Positions 25,733-35,376 are shown, counted from the stretch's first letter. The stretch: 64,000 nucleotides of DNA from JBGQOJ01 sp052119585 (GCF_052119585.1 NZ_JBGQOJ010000009.1:1-64000); one strand, 5' to 3'. Program-made: numbers and translations. The notes: generated by a model not told the origin, from the letters alone.

Positions 25733-26488
25733 ATGACATTTCCCCAGCCGCAACATGACGCAACCTTTTTGCGGAGGACGCAGCGATTTCTCGCGTTAAT
25801 GGAGTTGGCAGATGGCACCCAAGAGCTTGTCTATTGCGCAAACTCTGGCGCAATGGCCAGTGACTTCAGTTGTGGGTCGCGTGCGCTTATCTGGGAGAGT
25901 GGCGACTTAAAACGAAAGAGGCGTTTCACTTGGCGGGCAATTGAGACCAATGGGCTTTGGGTTGGAACAGACACTCACCTTTCCAATCGGATTGTGGAAG
26001 AAGCTCTAAGGTTGCGGTTGATCCCGCTTTTGGAAGAATATTGCATTGTTTTCCGCGAACATGTCGTCGAGCCAGGTGTTCGGGTGGATTTCATCGTATC
26101 AGGCCCAACTGGTGAATGCCTCGTAGAGGTAAAGAGTTCTAATGTTGTGGAGAATGGCGTGGCTCGCTATCCTGACTCCCCAACGCCTAGAGGCCTAAAA
26201 CAACTTAAATCCCTCACACGCAAGGCTTCTGCTGGGCATCGTGCAGTCCTGCTATTTCTCGTACAGCGCAACGACGCTCGAAGTTTTGAGGTGAGCGCAT
26301 CGCGTGATCCTGCTTATTATCAAGCTTTCGAGGCTGCAATTGCAGCAGGCGTTGAAGTGATAGTCTTGGGCGTTTCGGTCCACCCTGAGGGCTTTGGAAA
26401 GCCAAAATTTCTGCCGTACAATACAAAAGTAGATGACGTCATAGAACCGAACGATAATTCGCTGATCCGCTTGGAGAAAGATACATGA
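25733..26488 (+). CDS. sfsA: SfsA-family DNA/RNA nuclease inside the BREX operon (251 aa)
   Basis: A full-length SfsA homologue: the N-terminal OB-like half has TFLRRTQRFLALMEL, CANSGAM and LSNRIVEEAL; the catalytic half has GVRVDF (Asp119), LVEVKSS (Glu132-x-Lys134), YPDSPTPRG and HRAVLLFLVQR. This is the PD-(D/E)XK site of the family. Differences from E. coli SfsA are Val for Ser before R-x-D-F and RGLKQL for the usual RG-x-KHL. Start 25733 aligns with SfsA N-termini; an ATG seven codons upstream is possible. It is separated by 91 bases from pglX but overlaps the helicase start (ATGA), so it is expressed with BREX. It may be an accessory effector or nuclease; this is inference. Confidence 0.85.
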   Translation: MTFPQPQHDATFLRRTQRFLALMELADGTQELVYCANSGAMASDFSCGSRALIWESGDLKRKRRFTWRAIETNGLWVGTDTHLSNRIVEEALRLRLIPLLEEYCIVFREHVVEPGVRVDFIVSGPTGECLVEVKSSNVVENGVARYPDSPTPRGLKQLKSLTRKASAGHRAVLLFLVQRNDARSFEVSASRDPAYYQAFEAAIAAGVEVIVLGVSVHPEGFGKPKFLPYNTKVDDVIEPNDNSLIRLEKDT

Positions 26489-29298
26489 AAGATGGGGACA
26501 GCGGAAAAGACATTGGCACATGGTGCTGGCATAAGCGACATGCCGCGCCCTGCCGTGTCGTGGACCAGGAGGAGATATGGGGCGAGACCTCATATCGGGT
26601 TTGGCTGCCGGGCAAAGACGCCGTCGTCCGTGCCCGGTCGCGTGATCTAGGACCACTCGATGCTGTTCGGCCGACAGTGGACCAGATTTTGCATACTGCC
26701 GCTGCGGCAAAGCTCCTGGATGCGCTTGAGGATAACCTGCTTCTGGCACCAATCCAGTCGAGCGTCGTGCCGCTGCCGCACCAGCTTTACGCACTGAACC
26801 GCGCCATGAGCCGGGACCGGATCCGCTATCTGCTGGCGGATGAAGTTGGGCTTGGTAAGACCATCGAGGCCGGTCTGATCCTGCGGGAGCTCAAGCTTCG
26901 CGGCATGGCAAAGCGGATTCTTGTCGTGGCACCAAAGGGTTTGGTGCGGCAATGGCAGGCCGAAATGCGCCTTCACTTTGGTGAGAATTTCCAATTCATC
27001 GAGCCGTCCGAGTTTTCCGCATATCGGCAGTTTCGCGATGACGAGGAAAATCTTTGGCGGTTGCACGATCAGGCGATTTGTTCGCTGGATTCCGTGAAGC
27101 CGCTTGAAGGTCGGCGCGGCTGGAGTGCTGAGCAGCTGAGCACCTATAACCGTGAACGCTTCGAAGACTTGATATCGGCATCTTGGGATCTCGTGATCAT
27201 AGACGAAGCCCACCGAATGGGCGGGAGCACCGACCAGGTTGCGCGTTACAAACTTGGCGCAGCACTTGCCGAAGCTGCGCCATATCTCTTGCTTCTCTCC
27301 GCAACGCCTCACCAGGGAAAAACCGACCAGTTCCACCGCCTTATGCAGCTTCTCGACCGTGACTCCTTTCCGGATGAAAATAGCATCTCCAGTGATCGTG
27401 TGCGCCCGTTTGTAGTCCGGACCGAAAAGCGGTTGGCGATCGATGCCGAAGGCAAACCTCTGTTCAAGCCCCGTTTGACACGGACGCAAGCGGTCGCCTG
27501 GTTGGACCGCCACAAGGCGCAGCAGGGCTTGTACGAGGCAGTCACTGAATACGTTCGCCACGGCTACAATCAGGCCATGGCATCGAAGCAAAGACACATC
27601 GGTTTTCTGATGATCCTGATGCAGCGGTTGGTGACTTCTAGCACTGCGGCCATCCGGGCCACCTTGGAAAGGCGGCTTCTTGCTCTGGATGACGATCACC
27701 GTCAATTGCAGCTGTTTTCTGCAGAAGGCGTCGGAGATTGGCATGAGCTGACGGGTGATGATCAGATTGATGTTGCCGTGGCATTTGAAGCTTTGGGCGA
27801 TGAGCGAAAAGACGTAGAGGCGCTTCTCTTTCTCGCGCGTGAGACCGAGGCACAGGGAACTGATGCCAAAGCCGAAGCGCTCTTGGAGCAGATCTACAAG
27901 ATTCAGCAGGAAGAGAACGATCCTGAACTGAAGGTCCTGGTCTTCACCGAGTTCGTTCCAACACAGGCTATGCTCGCGGAGTTCCTTGAGAGCAGGGGTT
28001 TCTCAGTTACAACGCTCAATGGCAGCATGGATCTGGAAGCGCGCGGCCGGGCTCAGCGGGCATTTTCAGGGGACGTACGTATTCTGGTCTCCACGGACGC
28101 TGGCGGCGAGGGTCTCAACCTCCAATTCTGCCACATCATCGTCAATTTTGATATGCCGTGGAATCCCATGCGGGTCGAGCAACGGATCGGCCGTGTGGAT
28201 CGTATCGGTCAGCCTCATATTGTGCGGGCAATAAATTTCGTGCTCGAAGACACGGTCGAGCATCGCGTTCGGGAAGTCCTCGAAGCCAAACTTGCTGTAA
28301 TCGCCGAGGAGTTCGGCGTGGATAAAGTTGCTGATGTGATGGATTCGGTCGAGGCGGAGCCTCTCTTTGATGAGCTTTTCGTTCAAGGGCTTCAAGATCC
28401 TGCTTCGATCGAAACCGAATGCGATGCAGTCCTGACTCAGCTTCGAACCACGTTGACGGAAAGCCGGAAGAGTAGCGATCTTTTGGCTGACGGGCACGAT
28501 CTGGATGCGGATGACGCGCGAAAGTGGCGTGACCACCCGGCTCAGTTTTGGCTTGAGCGTGCAATTACCACTGGGCTGCCAGCGCGCGGTGGGGAAGCTA
28601 CACGAGAAGGCGATACTTGGCGGATACGTTGGGCCGATGGCAGTGAGTCAGCGACGGTTTGCTTCGACGCGCGAACCGCAGCAGACCGACCTGAAATCGA
28701 ATGGGTGACGCTTGAAGACCCTCGGGCACAAGCCCTGATTGCGGATTTGCCACGATGCATCTCTGGTCAGCCTGTACCTGCCGTGCGCATAGCTGGGCTT
28801 CCTGACAGCGTCAAAGGCGTCTGGTCACTTTGGGAAATCAGCCTAGCGGCTGACGACTTCAGCCGTCGCCGCTTCCTATCCGTGTTCGTCAATGACGAGG
28901 GTCGTGCCTTCCAGCCCACTGCAAAGCGCATTTGGGATGTCCTTCTCACGGAACAAGTCGAACAGATCGAAGCCCATGCAACACAAGACCCACACGACTG
29001 GTATAGGCGGTCGAAATCCGCGGCCATCGCTCAAGGTGAGCGCGTGTTCTCTGATCTTGTGACAGAGCACAAGACACGGATTGGGGAAGAACGCGCGCGC
29101 GCGCTTTACGCTTTTGAAGCCCGCCACCAAGCAATTGGAAGGGTTGGGCTTCAGACAGTTCGTGATTATCGCAGGAAACGTCTCCAGAGTGAGCATGAGG
29201 TACGAATGGCGCAACTAGAGGCAGCGGCATCCTACTCGCCAGATCTTAATGCACTTCTCGTTTTGCGCGTTGGCGAGTTAGCGCTTGGTGAGAAATGA
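26485..29298 (+). CDS. brxHII: BREX type 3 SNF2-like helicase BrxHII (937 aa)
   Basis: SNF2/RapA-type translocase: Walker A DEVGLGKTIEAGLIL (~118), DEAH box IIDEAHRMGG (~238), SATPHQGKTDQ motif III (~272), and the helicase-C domain with STDAGGEGLNLQ and QRIGRVDRIGQ (~566). The N-terminal ~60 residues form a small beta-rich domain (DQEEIWGETSYRVWLPG) as in RapA-like proteins. The C-terminus is a long helical extension. BREX-3 uses this helicase where type 1 lacks one. It starts on the stop of the sfsA-like gene and ends on the start of pglZ, both by ATGA overlaps, so the three are made in a coupled fashion. Confidence 0.88.
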   Translation: MKDGDSGKDIGTWCWHKRHAAPCRVVDQEEIWGETSYRVWLPGKDAVVRARSRDLGPLDAVRPTVDQILHTAAAAKLLDALEDNLLLAPIQSSVVPLPHQLYALNRAMSRDRIRYLLADEVGLGKTIEAGLILRELKLRGMAKRILVVAPKGLVRQWQAEMRLHFGENFQFIEPSEFSAYRQFRDDEENLWRLHDQAICSLDSVKPLEGRRGWSAEQLSTYNRERFEDLISASWDLVIIDEAHRMGGSTDQVARYKLGAALAEAAPYLLLLSATPHQGKTDQFHRLMQLLDRDSFPDENSISSDRVRPFVVRTEKRLAIDAEGKPLFKPRLTRTQAVAWLDRHKAQQGLYEAVTEYVRHGYNQAMASKQRHIGFLMILMQRLVTSSTAAIRATLERRLLALDDDHRQLQLFSAEGVGDWHELTGDDQIDVAVAFEALGDERKDVEALLFLARETEAQGTDAKAEALLEQIYKIQQEENDPELKVLVFTEFVPTQAMLAEFLESRGFSVTTLNGSMDLEARGRAQRAFSGDVRILVSTDAGGEGLNLQFCHIIVNFDMPWNPMRVEQRIGRVDRIGQPHIVRAINFVLEDTVEHRVREVLEAKLAVIAEEFGVDKVADVMDSVEAEPLFDELFVQGLQDPASIETECDAVLTQLRTTLTESRKSSDLLADGHDLDADDARKWRDHPAQFWLERAITTGLPARGGEATREGDTWRIRWADGSESATVCFDARTAADRPEIEWVTLEDPRAQALIADLPRCISGQPVPAVRIAGLPDSVKGVWSLWEISLAADDFSRRRFLSVFVNDEGRAFQPTAKRIWDVLLTEQVEQIEAHATQDPHDWYRRSKSAAIAQGERVFSDLVTEHKTRIGEERARALYAFEARHQAIGRVGLQTVRDYRRKRLQSEHEVRMAQLEAAASYSPDLNALLVLRVGELALGEK

Positions 29299-31319
29299 GT
29301 GTTTGGACCGACCGCATCCTGCAGGAGTTTCCTGCCGAACTTTCACGCTTCTGGATCGCTCTGGATCCGGATGGCCTCCTTTTGGATGAACGCATCCTGC
29401 ACGGCCTTCGTGAACGTGGATTTGAAGTCCTGCCATTCGAAGACGCTGTTTCATTCAGGACCGAGTATGAGGAGCGCTACCGGGCGGCATGGGATACTGG
29501 CAGGGAAGGAACTGCAAAGGCGCTGGTCTTGCAACTGCGAGGCACAGACCCCAACTCACTCCCCTGGGACTACATCAGATCAGCCCGCACGCTTAATCTG
29601 AGCCTGGCTGATCTTTTCCCCAAGCTAAGCTATGGCGTCGTCCGGCAGATCGACTCCGAACACCACGAGGCCCTGTTCCAAGCTTGCAAAAAGCATGCGG
29701 CACAGCCTCTCGGCGAGGGGGCGACCAAAGATTTCGTTCTTACCCACATCTTCAGGCTTAGCCCTTATTTGCTGAACAGGCCGGAGGATTTCTGGCGAGA
29801 AGTGCTGCGTCTTCACTATCGTGGAACAGGGCTGCCAGAACTGCTAGCGCAACATGTCGCTGCGGTCTTGAGGGATACGCCCCTCGGGACATTACCGATT
29901 GTCGAGCTTCTCTCGTCCAAGACCGATATGGTTCGCGCGGTCCAAGATGCATGGTGCGGTTTTCTAGCACAGCACGGTGTCCGGACTGAGGGTTCTGCTG
30001 GAGTGCGGGAGTCGTCCGAGCGGGCCGCAATCACGGTGCCATTCGATCATCCCGATGTGCGGGTCATTATTGATACCATGTTCCTCGAAGGCGTCCTTCA
30101 GCCCGTCGAAGTTGATCAGTTGCCTGCCGAGCTGCCTGACTGGATCAAAGTTGGGCTGATTGCCGATCCTCGTGCACTTAGCCATCTCGTATCAGAAGGC
30201 GCAAAAAGGATCACTGCGGATTTGCCAACGATTGACGCGTCGCATCGAGATTGGGTGGAAGCGGCACGTCGATTGGCAGAGCTCATCTATCGCTTCAATG
30301 AGCTTAAAGCCTCCGATGCCGATAGCCTGCAGGTACAGATACAGACGTTGCAGAATGACGCTGATGCGCGATTGAGGGAGTGGGTATTTCAGCACTTTGC
30401 GGATCTGCCATCGCTGCCCGTCGCGAAATCTCCTGTGATGGTACATCATGTCCCGAGGTATCTGGCCATGCGCCGCAGCGCAGGCGAGGACCGAATAGCC
30501 CTTCTTGTGTTTGATGGGCTGGCTCTGGATCAGTGGGTCCAAATCCGTGAAGATTTGTCGGCCAGGACACCTGAATTTTCTGTAGATGAGGGCGGGTGTT
30601 TTGCGTGGCTACCGACGCTGACGTCGATTTCACGTCAGGCTCTTTTTTCCGGGCTTAAACCCCGAGAGTTCCAGAGTTCGATGGACACAACCTCGCAAGA
30701 GCCATCGCTTTGGACAAGGTTCTGGCAAGAGCACGGACTTCGGAAGCCCGAAGTCATTTTTCAAAAAGGGCTCAAGCGCTCTGAACAGCTGGCCGCGCTA
30801 GAGGAGAATCTTTCGAAGCCGACAACGAAAGTAGCCGGTATTGTTGTCGATATGATCGATGAAATCGTGCACGGAGCAATGCTCGGAAAGCGCGGGGTCG
30901 CCGGGCAAATTCGCGAATGGTGCGATACTGGCTTCATTGAAAAGCTATTTCTTATGCTCACTCAGCACGGGTATCATATCTATCTCACAGCGGACCACGG
31001 CAATGTTGATGCCGAAGGTATTGGACGGCTCAGCCAAGGCGTTGTATCGGAATTGAAGGGTGAGCGGGTCAGGGCGTATCGCAGCGAAGACCTAGCGTCA
31101 TCTGTCCCGCCCGAAATTGACGCGTTTCGGTTTGGAAGTCCCGGGCTGCCTGCTGATTTCTTGCCGCTCTATGCAAATGAACGCGGCGCGTTTGTACCTA
31201 AAGGAAACAAGATTGTCGCTCACGGAGGAATGGCGTTAGAGGAACTGATTGTGCCGTTTGTAAAGATAAGAATGAAGAAAGAAGAACATGCGACCGACAG
31301 CACCTCAAATAGGATTTGA
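29295..31319 (+). CDS. pglZ: BREX protein PglZ, alkaline-phosphatase-like (674 aa)
   Basis: PglZ with an alkaline-phosphatase superfamily core in the C-terminal half: the metal-binding Asp in LLVFDGLALDQW (~404), the nucleophile region PTLTSISRQALFSG (~440), VVDMIDEIVHG, and the second metal site TADHGNVDAEGIG (~566). The N-terminal ~390 residues are helical and specific to BREX-3 PglZ. The metal ligands appear intact. It is essential for BREX methylation and defence in studied systems, with exact substrate debated. It overlaps the helicase gene by 4 bases and the next gene by 32 bases. Confidence 0.9.
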   Translation: MSVWTDRILQEFPAELSRFWIALDPDGLLLDERILHGLRERGFEVLPFEDAVSFRTEYEERYRAAWDTGREGTAKALVLQLRGTDPNSLPWDYIRSARTLNLSLADLFPKLSYGVVRQIDSEHHEALFQACKKHAAQPLGEGATKDFVLTHIFRLSPYLLNRPEDFWREVLRLHYRGTGLPELLAQHVAAVLRDTPLGTLPIVELLSSKTDMVRAVQDAWCGFLAQHGVRTEGSAGVRESSERAAITVPFDHPDVRVIIDTMFLEGVLQPVEVDQLPAELPDWIKVGLIADPRALSHLVSEGAKRITADLPTIDASHRDWVEAARRLAELIYRFNELKASDADSLQVQIQTLQNDADARLREWVFQHFADLPSLPVAKSPVMVHHVPRYLAMRRSAGEDRIALLVFDGLALDQWVQIREDLSARTPEFSVDEGGCFAWLPTLTSISRQALFSGLKPREFQSSMDTTSQEPSLWTRFWQEHGLRKPEVIFQKGLKRSEQLAALEENLSKPTTKVAGIVVDMIDEIVHGAMLGKRGVAGQIREWCDTGFIEKLFLMLTQHGYHIYLTADHGNVDAEGIGRLSQGVVSELKGERVRAYRSEDLASSVPPEIDAFRFGSPGLPADFLPLYANERGAFVPKGNKIVAHGGMALEELIVPFVKIRMKKEEHATDSTSNRI

Positions 31320-32004
31320 CCGCTTTATTCGCCTTGAGTGGGCGACAAAAGCACTAGAAGTCAGGGCGGGTCTCGCGGAGATCGACGAACTTGAAGCCAT
31401 CTTGGATCAGGCACATTCAGGACCGGCGGCCAGAAAGAAGACCAGAACGGTGTTGAACCGCCTCTGGTTGGAGCCGCGCAAAGGCCTTGAGCCCTTTGCG
31501 CAAAGAGCCGTAGAGCTTTTTCAAGCGGCGCCCAGTACGCCGCCGGCTGCTCTCACATGGGGAATGGCTATCGTAACATACCCATTCTTTGCCAAAGTGG
31601 CTGAGATCATCGGTCGACTAACGTCACTTCAGGGTGACTGCACCACAGCTGAGGTGCATCGTAGGATGGCGGAAATCTACGGCGAACGTGAAGGGACACG
31701 AAGAATGACCAACATGGTCCTTCAATCCCAGATCGACTGGGCAACGCTCGAACGGAGTGACAACGGAAAGACGCTTACCCGAAAGAAAACCATTGCTCTG
31801 GAAGGGCCGGATCTGGTGCGCTGGATGACCAGGGCCGTGCTTGAGTGCGCGGGGCGTCCTGTTGGTCTTGGGACGTTAGATGCGCAGCCAGTGATTTTTC
31901 CGTTTGGTCTTGGCGAAAATCTCGGGTTTGTCTTGTCGTCAGCACCTGACTTAGACCTGCGCGCGGACAGTGCTGGAAGTCAGTTCGTTTCGATACAGGA
32001 CTAG
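31288..32004 (+). CDS. brxA: BREX protein BrxA-like (238 aa)
   Basis: The last gene of the BREX operon, starting inside the 3' end of pglZ. The helical core (ALTWGMAIVTYPFFAKVAEI; TAEVHRRMAEIYGEREGTRR; VLQSQIDWATLER) resembles BrxA (DUF1819), a DNA-binding helical protein made of winged-helix-like units. A second half holds PVIFPFGLGENLGFVLSSA, unlike short BrxA proteins but common in type 3. No enzyme motif. Position and layout are the best evidence. Convergent with the Fic gene, with 38 bases between stops. Confidence 0.75.
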   Translation: MRPTAPQIGFDRFIRLEWATKALEVRAGLAEIDELEAILDQAHSGPAARKKTRTVLNRLWLEPRKGLEPFAQRAVELFQAAPSTPPAALTWGMAIVTYPFFAKVAEIIGRLTSLQGDCTTAEVHRRMAEIYGEREGTRRMTNMVLQSQIDWATLERSDNGKTLTRKKTIALEGPDLVRWMTRAVLECAGRPVGLGTLDAQPVIFPFGLGENLGFVLSSAPDLDLRADSAGSQFVSIQD

Positions 32005-32042
32005 TGGGGTCCGCCGGAGGCAGTTTCGAGCGACGATGGCGA

Positions 32043-33161
32043 TCAGGCACTGGTTGCCTTATTCAGGTCTAGCCAATAGCGCGTGTGCCGCCGCTCACCG
32101 GTTCGTTTGAGCGCATCCTTCTCGACGAGGTCCTGCAGGTCCCGCGTCGCGGTCGCGCGCGAGGTGCCGGTGATCTTGAGGTAATTCTCGGCGCTGAGCC
32201 CGCCTTTGAACCCGGTAGGACCTTCCCGAAACATCCGCGCGATAGCTTTGTCCTGGCGCTCGTTCAATTGACCGCGGTGGCGGTCGTAAAAGTGCGCCTT
32301 GCTGATGAAGAACCCGACACGGTTGAGCGTTACCTGCTGAGCTGTGAGGACGATCTCCGCGAACCAGATGAGCCACTCCGTCACGTCCAGCGTCTTTTGA
32401 TGGAACTCGAGCTGGTCGTAATAGGCTTTCCGTTCTTTCTCAATCGTAAAGGCGAGCGCTATGAGGCTCGGTTGGCCAATGTTCTGCGCCAGCGACTTTT
32501 CAGCGAGGGCGCGGCCCAACCGGCCATTGCCATCCTCGAAAGGATGGATGCTCTCAAAATATAGGTGGCCGAGCCCCGCGCGTGTCAGGGCTGGAAGTGG
32601 TGTTGCGCGGCCGGGTCCGGTTTTGTTGAACCAGTCGACGTAGCGCTCCATCTCAGGCGTGACCTGAGCTGAGGAAGGAGCTTCAAAATGGATCGTCGGT
32701 CGTTCAAGGCGGCCCGAGACGATTTGCATCGCCTGGGCGTGCCGTCGGTACTCGCCAATGGTCTCCAGCCGACGATCATGGGACAGGAGCATCCGGTGCC
32801 AGCGAAACAGCGTCTCGTGGTCGAGCGGATCGGCAAAACCCGAATAGAGGCCCACCATCATTTCAGCCACGCCCTGCTCACGCGGCTTGGTGGGGTAGCT
32901 GTCGGGGTCCAGTCCCATATGGCGGCGCAGAGACGACTGAACGCTGAGTCGATCGAGGATTTCGCCCTCAATGGCACTGGTCTGCATCGCTTCTTCGCTT
33001 AGAAGTTCGATGCGTAGTTGCTCGCGATCAGGCTGGCTGACATGATGCACGGCACCGACGATCTCGCCGGAGGACAGCAGAAATTTCTGCTCTAACGGCT
33101 CCAGAACGGAGGCGTCATACCGGAAATCCGGCCAATCAGGCAGTGTCCAGTTCCAGCGCAT
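32043..33161 (-). CDS. Fic family AMP-transferase-like protein with C-terminal winged helix (372 aa)
   Basis: A class II Fic protein. An N-terminal DUF4172-like region (MRWNWTLPDWPDFRYD), the inhibitory helix motif TSAIEGE at 61-67 (S/T-x-x-x-E-G type, whose Glu blocks ATP), the catalytic HPFEDGNGRLGR at 206-217, and a C-terminal winged-helix DNA-binding domain (~300-370, SAENYLKITGTSRATATRDL). The enzyme can modify a protein with AMP when inhibition is released, and the winged helix suggests it also represses DNA. A perfect palindrome spans the start codon, supporting autoregulation. It is transcribed towards the BREX operon and looks like an independent gene. Confidence 0.9.
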   Translation of the reverse strand: MRWNWTLPDWPDFRYDASVLEPLEQKFLLSSGEIVGAVHHVSQPDREQLRIELLSEEAMQTSAIEGEILDRLSVQSSLRRHMGLDPDSYPTKPREQGVAEMMVGLYSGFADPLDHETLFRWHRMLLSHDRRLETIGEYRRHAQAMQIVSGRLERPTIHFEAPSSAQVTPEMERYVDWFNKTGPGRATPLPALTRAGLGHLYFESIHPFEDGNGRLGRALAEKSLAQNIGQPSLIALAFTIEKERKAYYDQLEFHQKTLDVTEWLIWFAEIVLTAQQVTLNRVGFFISKAHFYDRHRGQLNERQDKAIARMFREGPTGFKGGLSAENYLKITGTSRATATRDLQDLVEKDALKRTGERRHTRYWLDLNKATSA

Positions 33162-33189
33162 GAGTTATAGACATCCTCTCTATAACTCA
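33161..33189. promoter_or_regulatory. Perfect palindromic operator over the Fic start codon
   Basis: TGAGTTATAGA (33161-33171) and TCTATAACTCA (33179-33189) form a perfect 11-bp inverted repeat with a 7-bp spacer. Its left end coincides with the first base of the Fic ATG. Binding of the Fic protein's own winged helix here would block transcription or translation start. Confidence 0.65.
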
Positions 33190-33334
33190 CATATAGATCA
33201 TTTGTGATGCATAGAAGTCAATGCTATCGCTCAAAGAACCTGCTTGGTGGGATATGCTGACTATGGACAGGCTGAAAAACAGGTTGACCGGATTCGCGCT
33301 GAATGACGGTAGCTCAGGCCGCCCATCGGTTTTC

Positions 33335-33586
33335 TTATGCGACGATCCAGTTTGCCTGCCGTTCAAGGCTCTGTTCAAGTTGCCGCTCTTCAGCCTGCGC
33401 CGCTTGTTTCACCTCTGAGATGTCAACTTTGAACCTCTCGATGACCACATCAGTGCGAGGCAGATCAAACCAAGCTTGCTGCAGCTCCCCGTTGTTCCAT
33501 TCATATAAGTAGCCGACATGTTCGCGGTCGTGGCGGTTAATGATCTTTCCAACTGCTTCTGCATACAGTTTTTTCGTTTGGGTCAT
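33335..33586 (-). CDS. Small hypothetical protein (83 aa)
   Basis: Unrecognised. GGAGAAC precedes the ATG at good spacing, which makes it a more credible gene than other short frames here. The N-terminal half reads as a small beta-domain (EHVGYLYEWNNGELQQAWFDL), the C-terminal half is a helical, Glu/Gln-rich tail (ISEVKQAAQAEERQLEQSLERQ). No membrane span. It stands alone between the Fic gene and the membrane-protein gene. Confidence 0.5.
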   Translation of the reverse strand: MTQTKKLYAEAVGKIINRHDREHVGYLYEWNNGELQQAWFDLPRTDVVIERFKVDISEVKQAAQAEERQLEQSLERQANWIVA

Positions 33587-33789
33587 TCATGTTCTCCAAT
33601 GGTGACGAGGCGACATGGAGGACAAGTCCCTATCCGCCGGTGGTATCTCCGCAGCCATCGTTGGCTGCAATCGGTGGATATGAGCGAGCACCCGCCACAG
33701 TTGCATCTTTGGCCTTGATGCCCTGTGCCGAGTCGCTAAATCACGGCCCAAGACGAAATTGAACGAAGCAGCTCGAAATGGGTCACTGT

Positions 33790-35376
33790 ATGTCGCTGAT
33801 AAAGAACGGAAAATTTTTTCAGACTCCACATGGCGGCAGCGAAGATTTCAAGGAACTATTCGCACATGTGGCGGCGGCCGGGGTGGGACGCCCCGTGGAC
33901 GAAGACGGTTTTCCACAGGGGCCATGGACACCAGAGCTCTTAGCGGATGCGATCTCACAGATCGGCGCAAATCCTGCCGGTATCGAATTGCGAACGGTCC
34001 AGCTCTGGTTTGAGAACAACGAAAAGGGCATCAGCGCCAATAACATTCGCTGGCTTGCCCGGATCTTGGGGTGCAATGACCCGAAAGCCGCAAGCGTCTG
34101 GCAAGCTGAGTTGAGTGCGGCCCAGTCGCGACTGGTCTCAAAGCGGCGCGCGGCCCGCTGCACCGAGAGCAGTTTGCAAATCGAGCCTGACGATGATCTC
34201 CAGTCGCTGCGGACGCCGGACCATGCGGAGGACGAAATACAACGAAGTTGGTTCAGCCTTGCCCGGGTTTCCGAGGCGGCATTCAGCAGCAGATCATGCC
34301 TGAATTTGCCCGCATCAGTCTTTGCAGGAGCCGTCGCGCTTCAATTCGTCTCTTATTTTCTCGGCATTCACAGTGTCACCTATGCTGGCGAGGGCGGCGT
34401 TGAAAAGCAGGTGGGGTTTCTTTGGGCCCCGAACTGGACCTTTCTCTTCATCGTTTTTATGCCGCTCTATCTGTCCATCGTGGTCGATCAGATTGCCACT
34501 TGGAAGGGCATGGGGCGCTCCAGGCTGCTTTCCAACCTGGGCGAAGCAGAGAAGACCGACGATTGGATGCAAAAGGTCGAGGCTTCATCCTACACCTTCG
34601 GGGCCGTTTTTCTCATCTGTATCGGATTTGCCGGCGTCTTCCAGTGGGTCTATGTGCGCCTGATCCCAGTTTTGAACGGCAGGGGTAACTATGCAATAGA
34701 CTGGGGATCACAGGCATTTGTGCGCCCGGATGAAATTGGAATTATTCAGCAAGTGGCATTTACCGGAGCCGCCTATCTTTACATGAGTGTCTGCTTCTAC
34801 CTGTTCGTCGCAGGCCTGATATTGCTTACGACATTGGTCGACGACTTCGCGCAGCTGGAGGAGAACTTGCATCGTCAGCTCGGTGTAGGCCGATCCCGTC
34901 CGGCCGAAGCAATCGGTTCGAGGATCATGCGCGGAATTTTTCGCTGCACGGTCGCCGGGCTTCTCATCGCGATGTGCATGAAGCTGCAAAGCTTGTACGT
35001 CGTTGTGTCTGCCCCTAACATTTGGGCTTGGCTGGTTTCTGACATGGGCTCGGTCACCACTCGGCTTGGCCGGCAAGTTGATTGGGGCGAGTACAGTATG
35101 CCAACGCACTATACGAGCCTCCTGGTGGCCTTCCTGGTCTGTGTCGTCTTTACCTATGGGGTTACGCGAATAGGTCTGAAAAGTTCTCTCGACATCCCAT
35201 TGGTAAGAATGACGACCGCGGTCCTCTTTCTGATCCTGGTCTACCTTCTGATCGGTGTGATCACGGGTTTCACCGTTCTCCTTGGAATCGGACTTCTCGT
35301 TGCTGTGTATGGCCTGTTCGACCCTGGATTCAGAGCTTCAAACAAGGCGCAGCGGGGCGGCGGCTATGTACTATAG
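33790..35376 (+). CDS. HTH plus multi-span membrane protein, RcgA-like putative transporter (528 aa)
   Basis: The N-terminal ~130 residues form a soluble regulator-like domain (GPWTPELLADAISQI; ELRTVQLWFENNEKGISANN; WLARILGCNDPKAASVW) with a helix-turn-helix look. The remainder has seven or eight hydrophobic spans between ~175 and ~515 (e.g. FLFIVFMPLYLSIVV, AAYLYMSVCFYLFVAGLIL, LLVAFLVCVVFTYGV). It resembles the RcgA family from rhizobial plasmids, reported in connection with conjugation, though I hold this only moderately. An ATG four codons upstream (33778) is an alternative start. It overlaps the hydrolase gene by 11 bases, so the two form a unit, placed between BREX and the transfer genes. 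Confidence 0.6.
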   Translation: MSLIKNGKFFQTPHGGSEDFKELFAHVAAAGVGRPVDEDGFPQGPWTPELLADAISQIGANPAGIELRTVQLWFENNEKGISANNIRWLARILGCNDPKAASVWQAELSAAQSRLVSKRRAARCTESSLQIEPDDDLQSLRTPDHAEDEIQRSWFSLARVSEAAFSSRSCLNLPASVFAGAVALQFVSYFLGIHSVTYAGEGGVEKQVGFLWAPNWTFLFIVFMPLYLSIVVDQIATWKGMGRSRLLSNLGEAEKTDDWMQKVEASSYTFGAVFLICIGFAGVFQWVYVRLIPVLNGRGNYAIDWGSQAFVRPDEIGIIQQVAFTGAAYLYMSVCFYLFVAGLILLTTLVDDFAQLEENLHRQLGVGRSRPAEAIGSRIMRGIFRCTVAGLLIAMCMKLQSLYVVVSAPNIWAWLVSDMGSVTTRLGRQVDWGEYSMPTHYTSLLVAFLVCVVFTYGVTRIGLKSSLDIPLVRMTTAVLFLILVYLLIGVITGFTVLLGIGLLVAVYGLFDPGFRASNKAQRGGGYVL

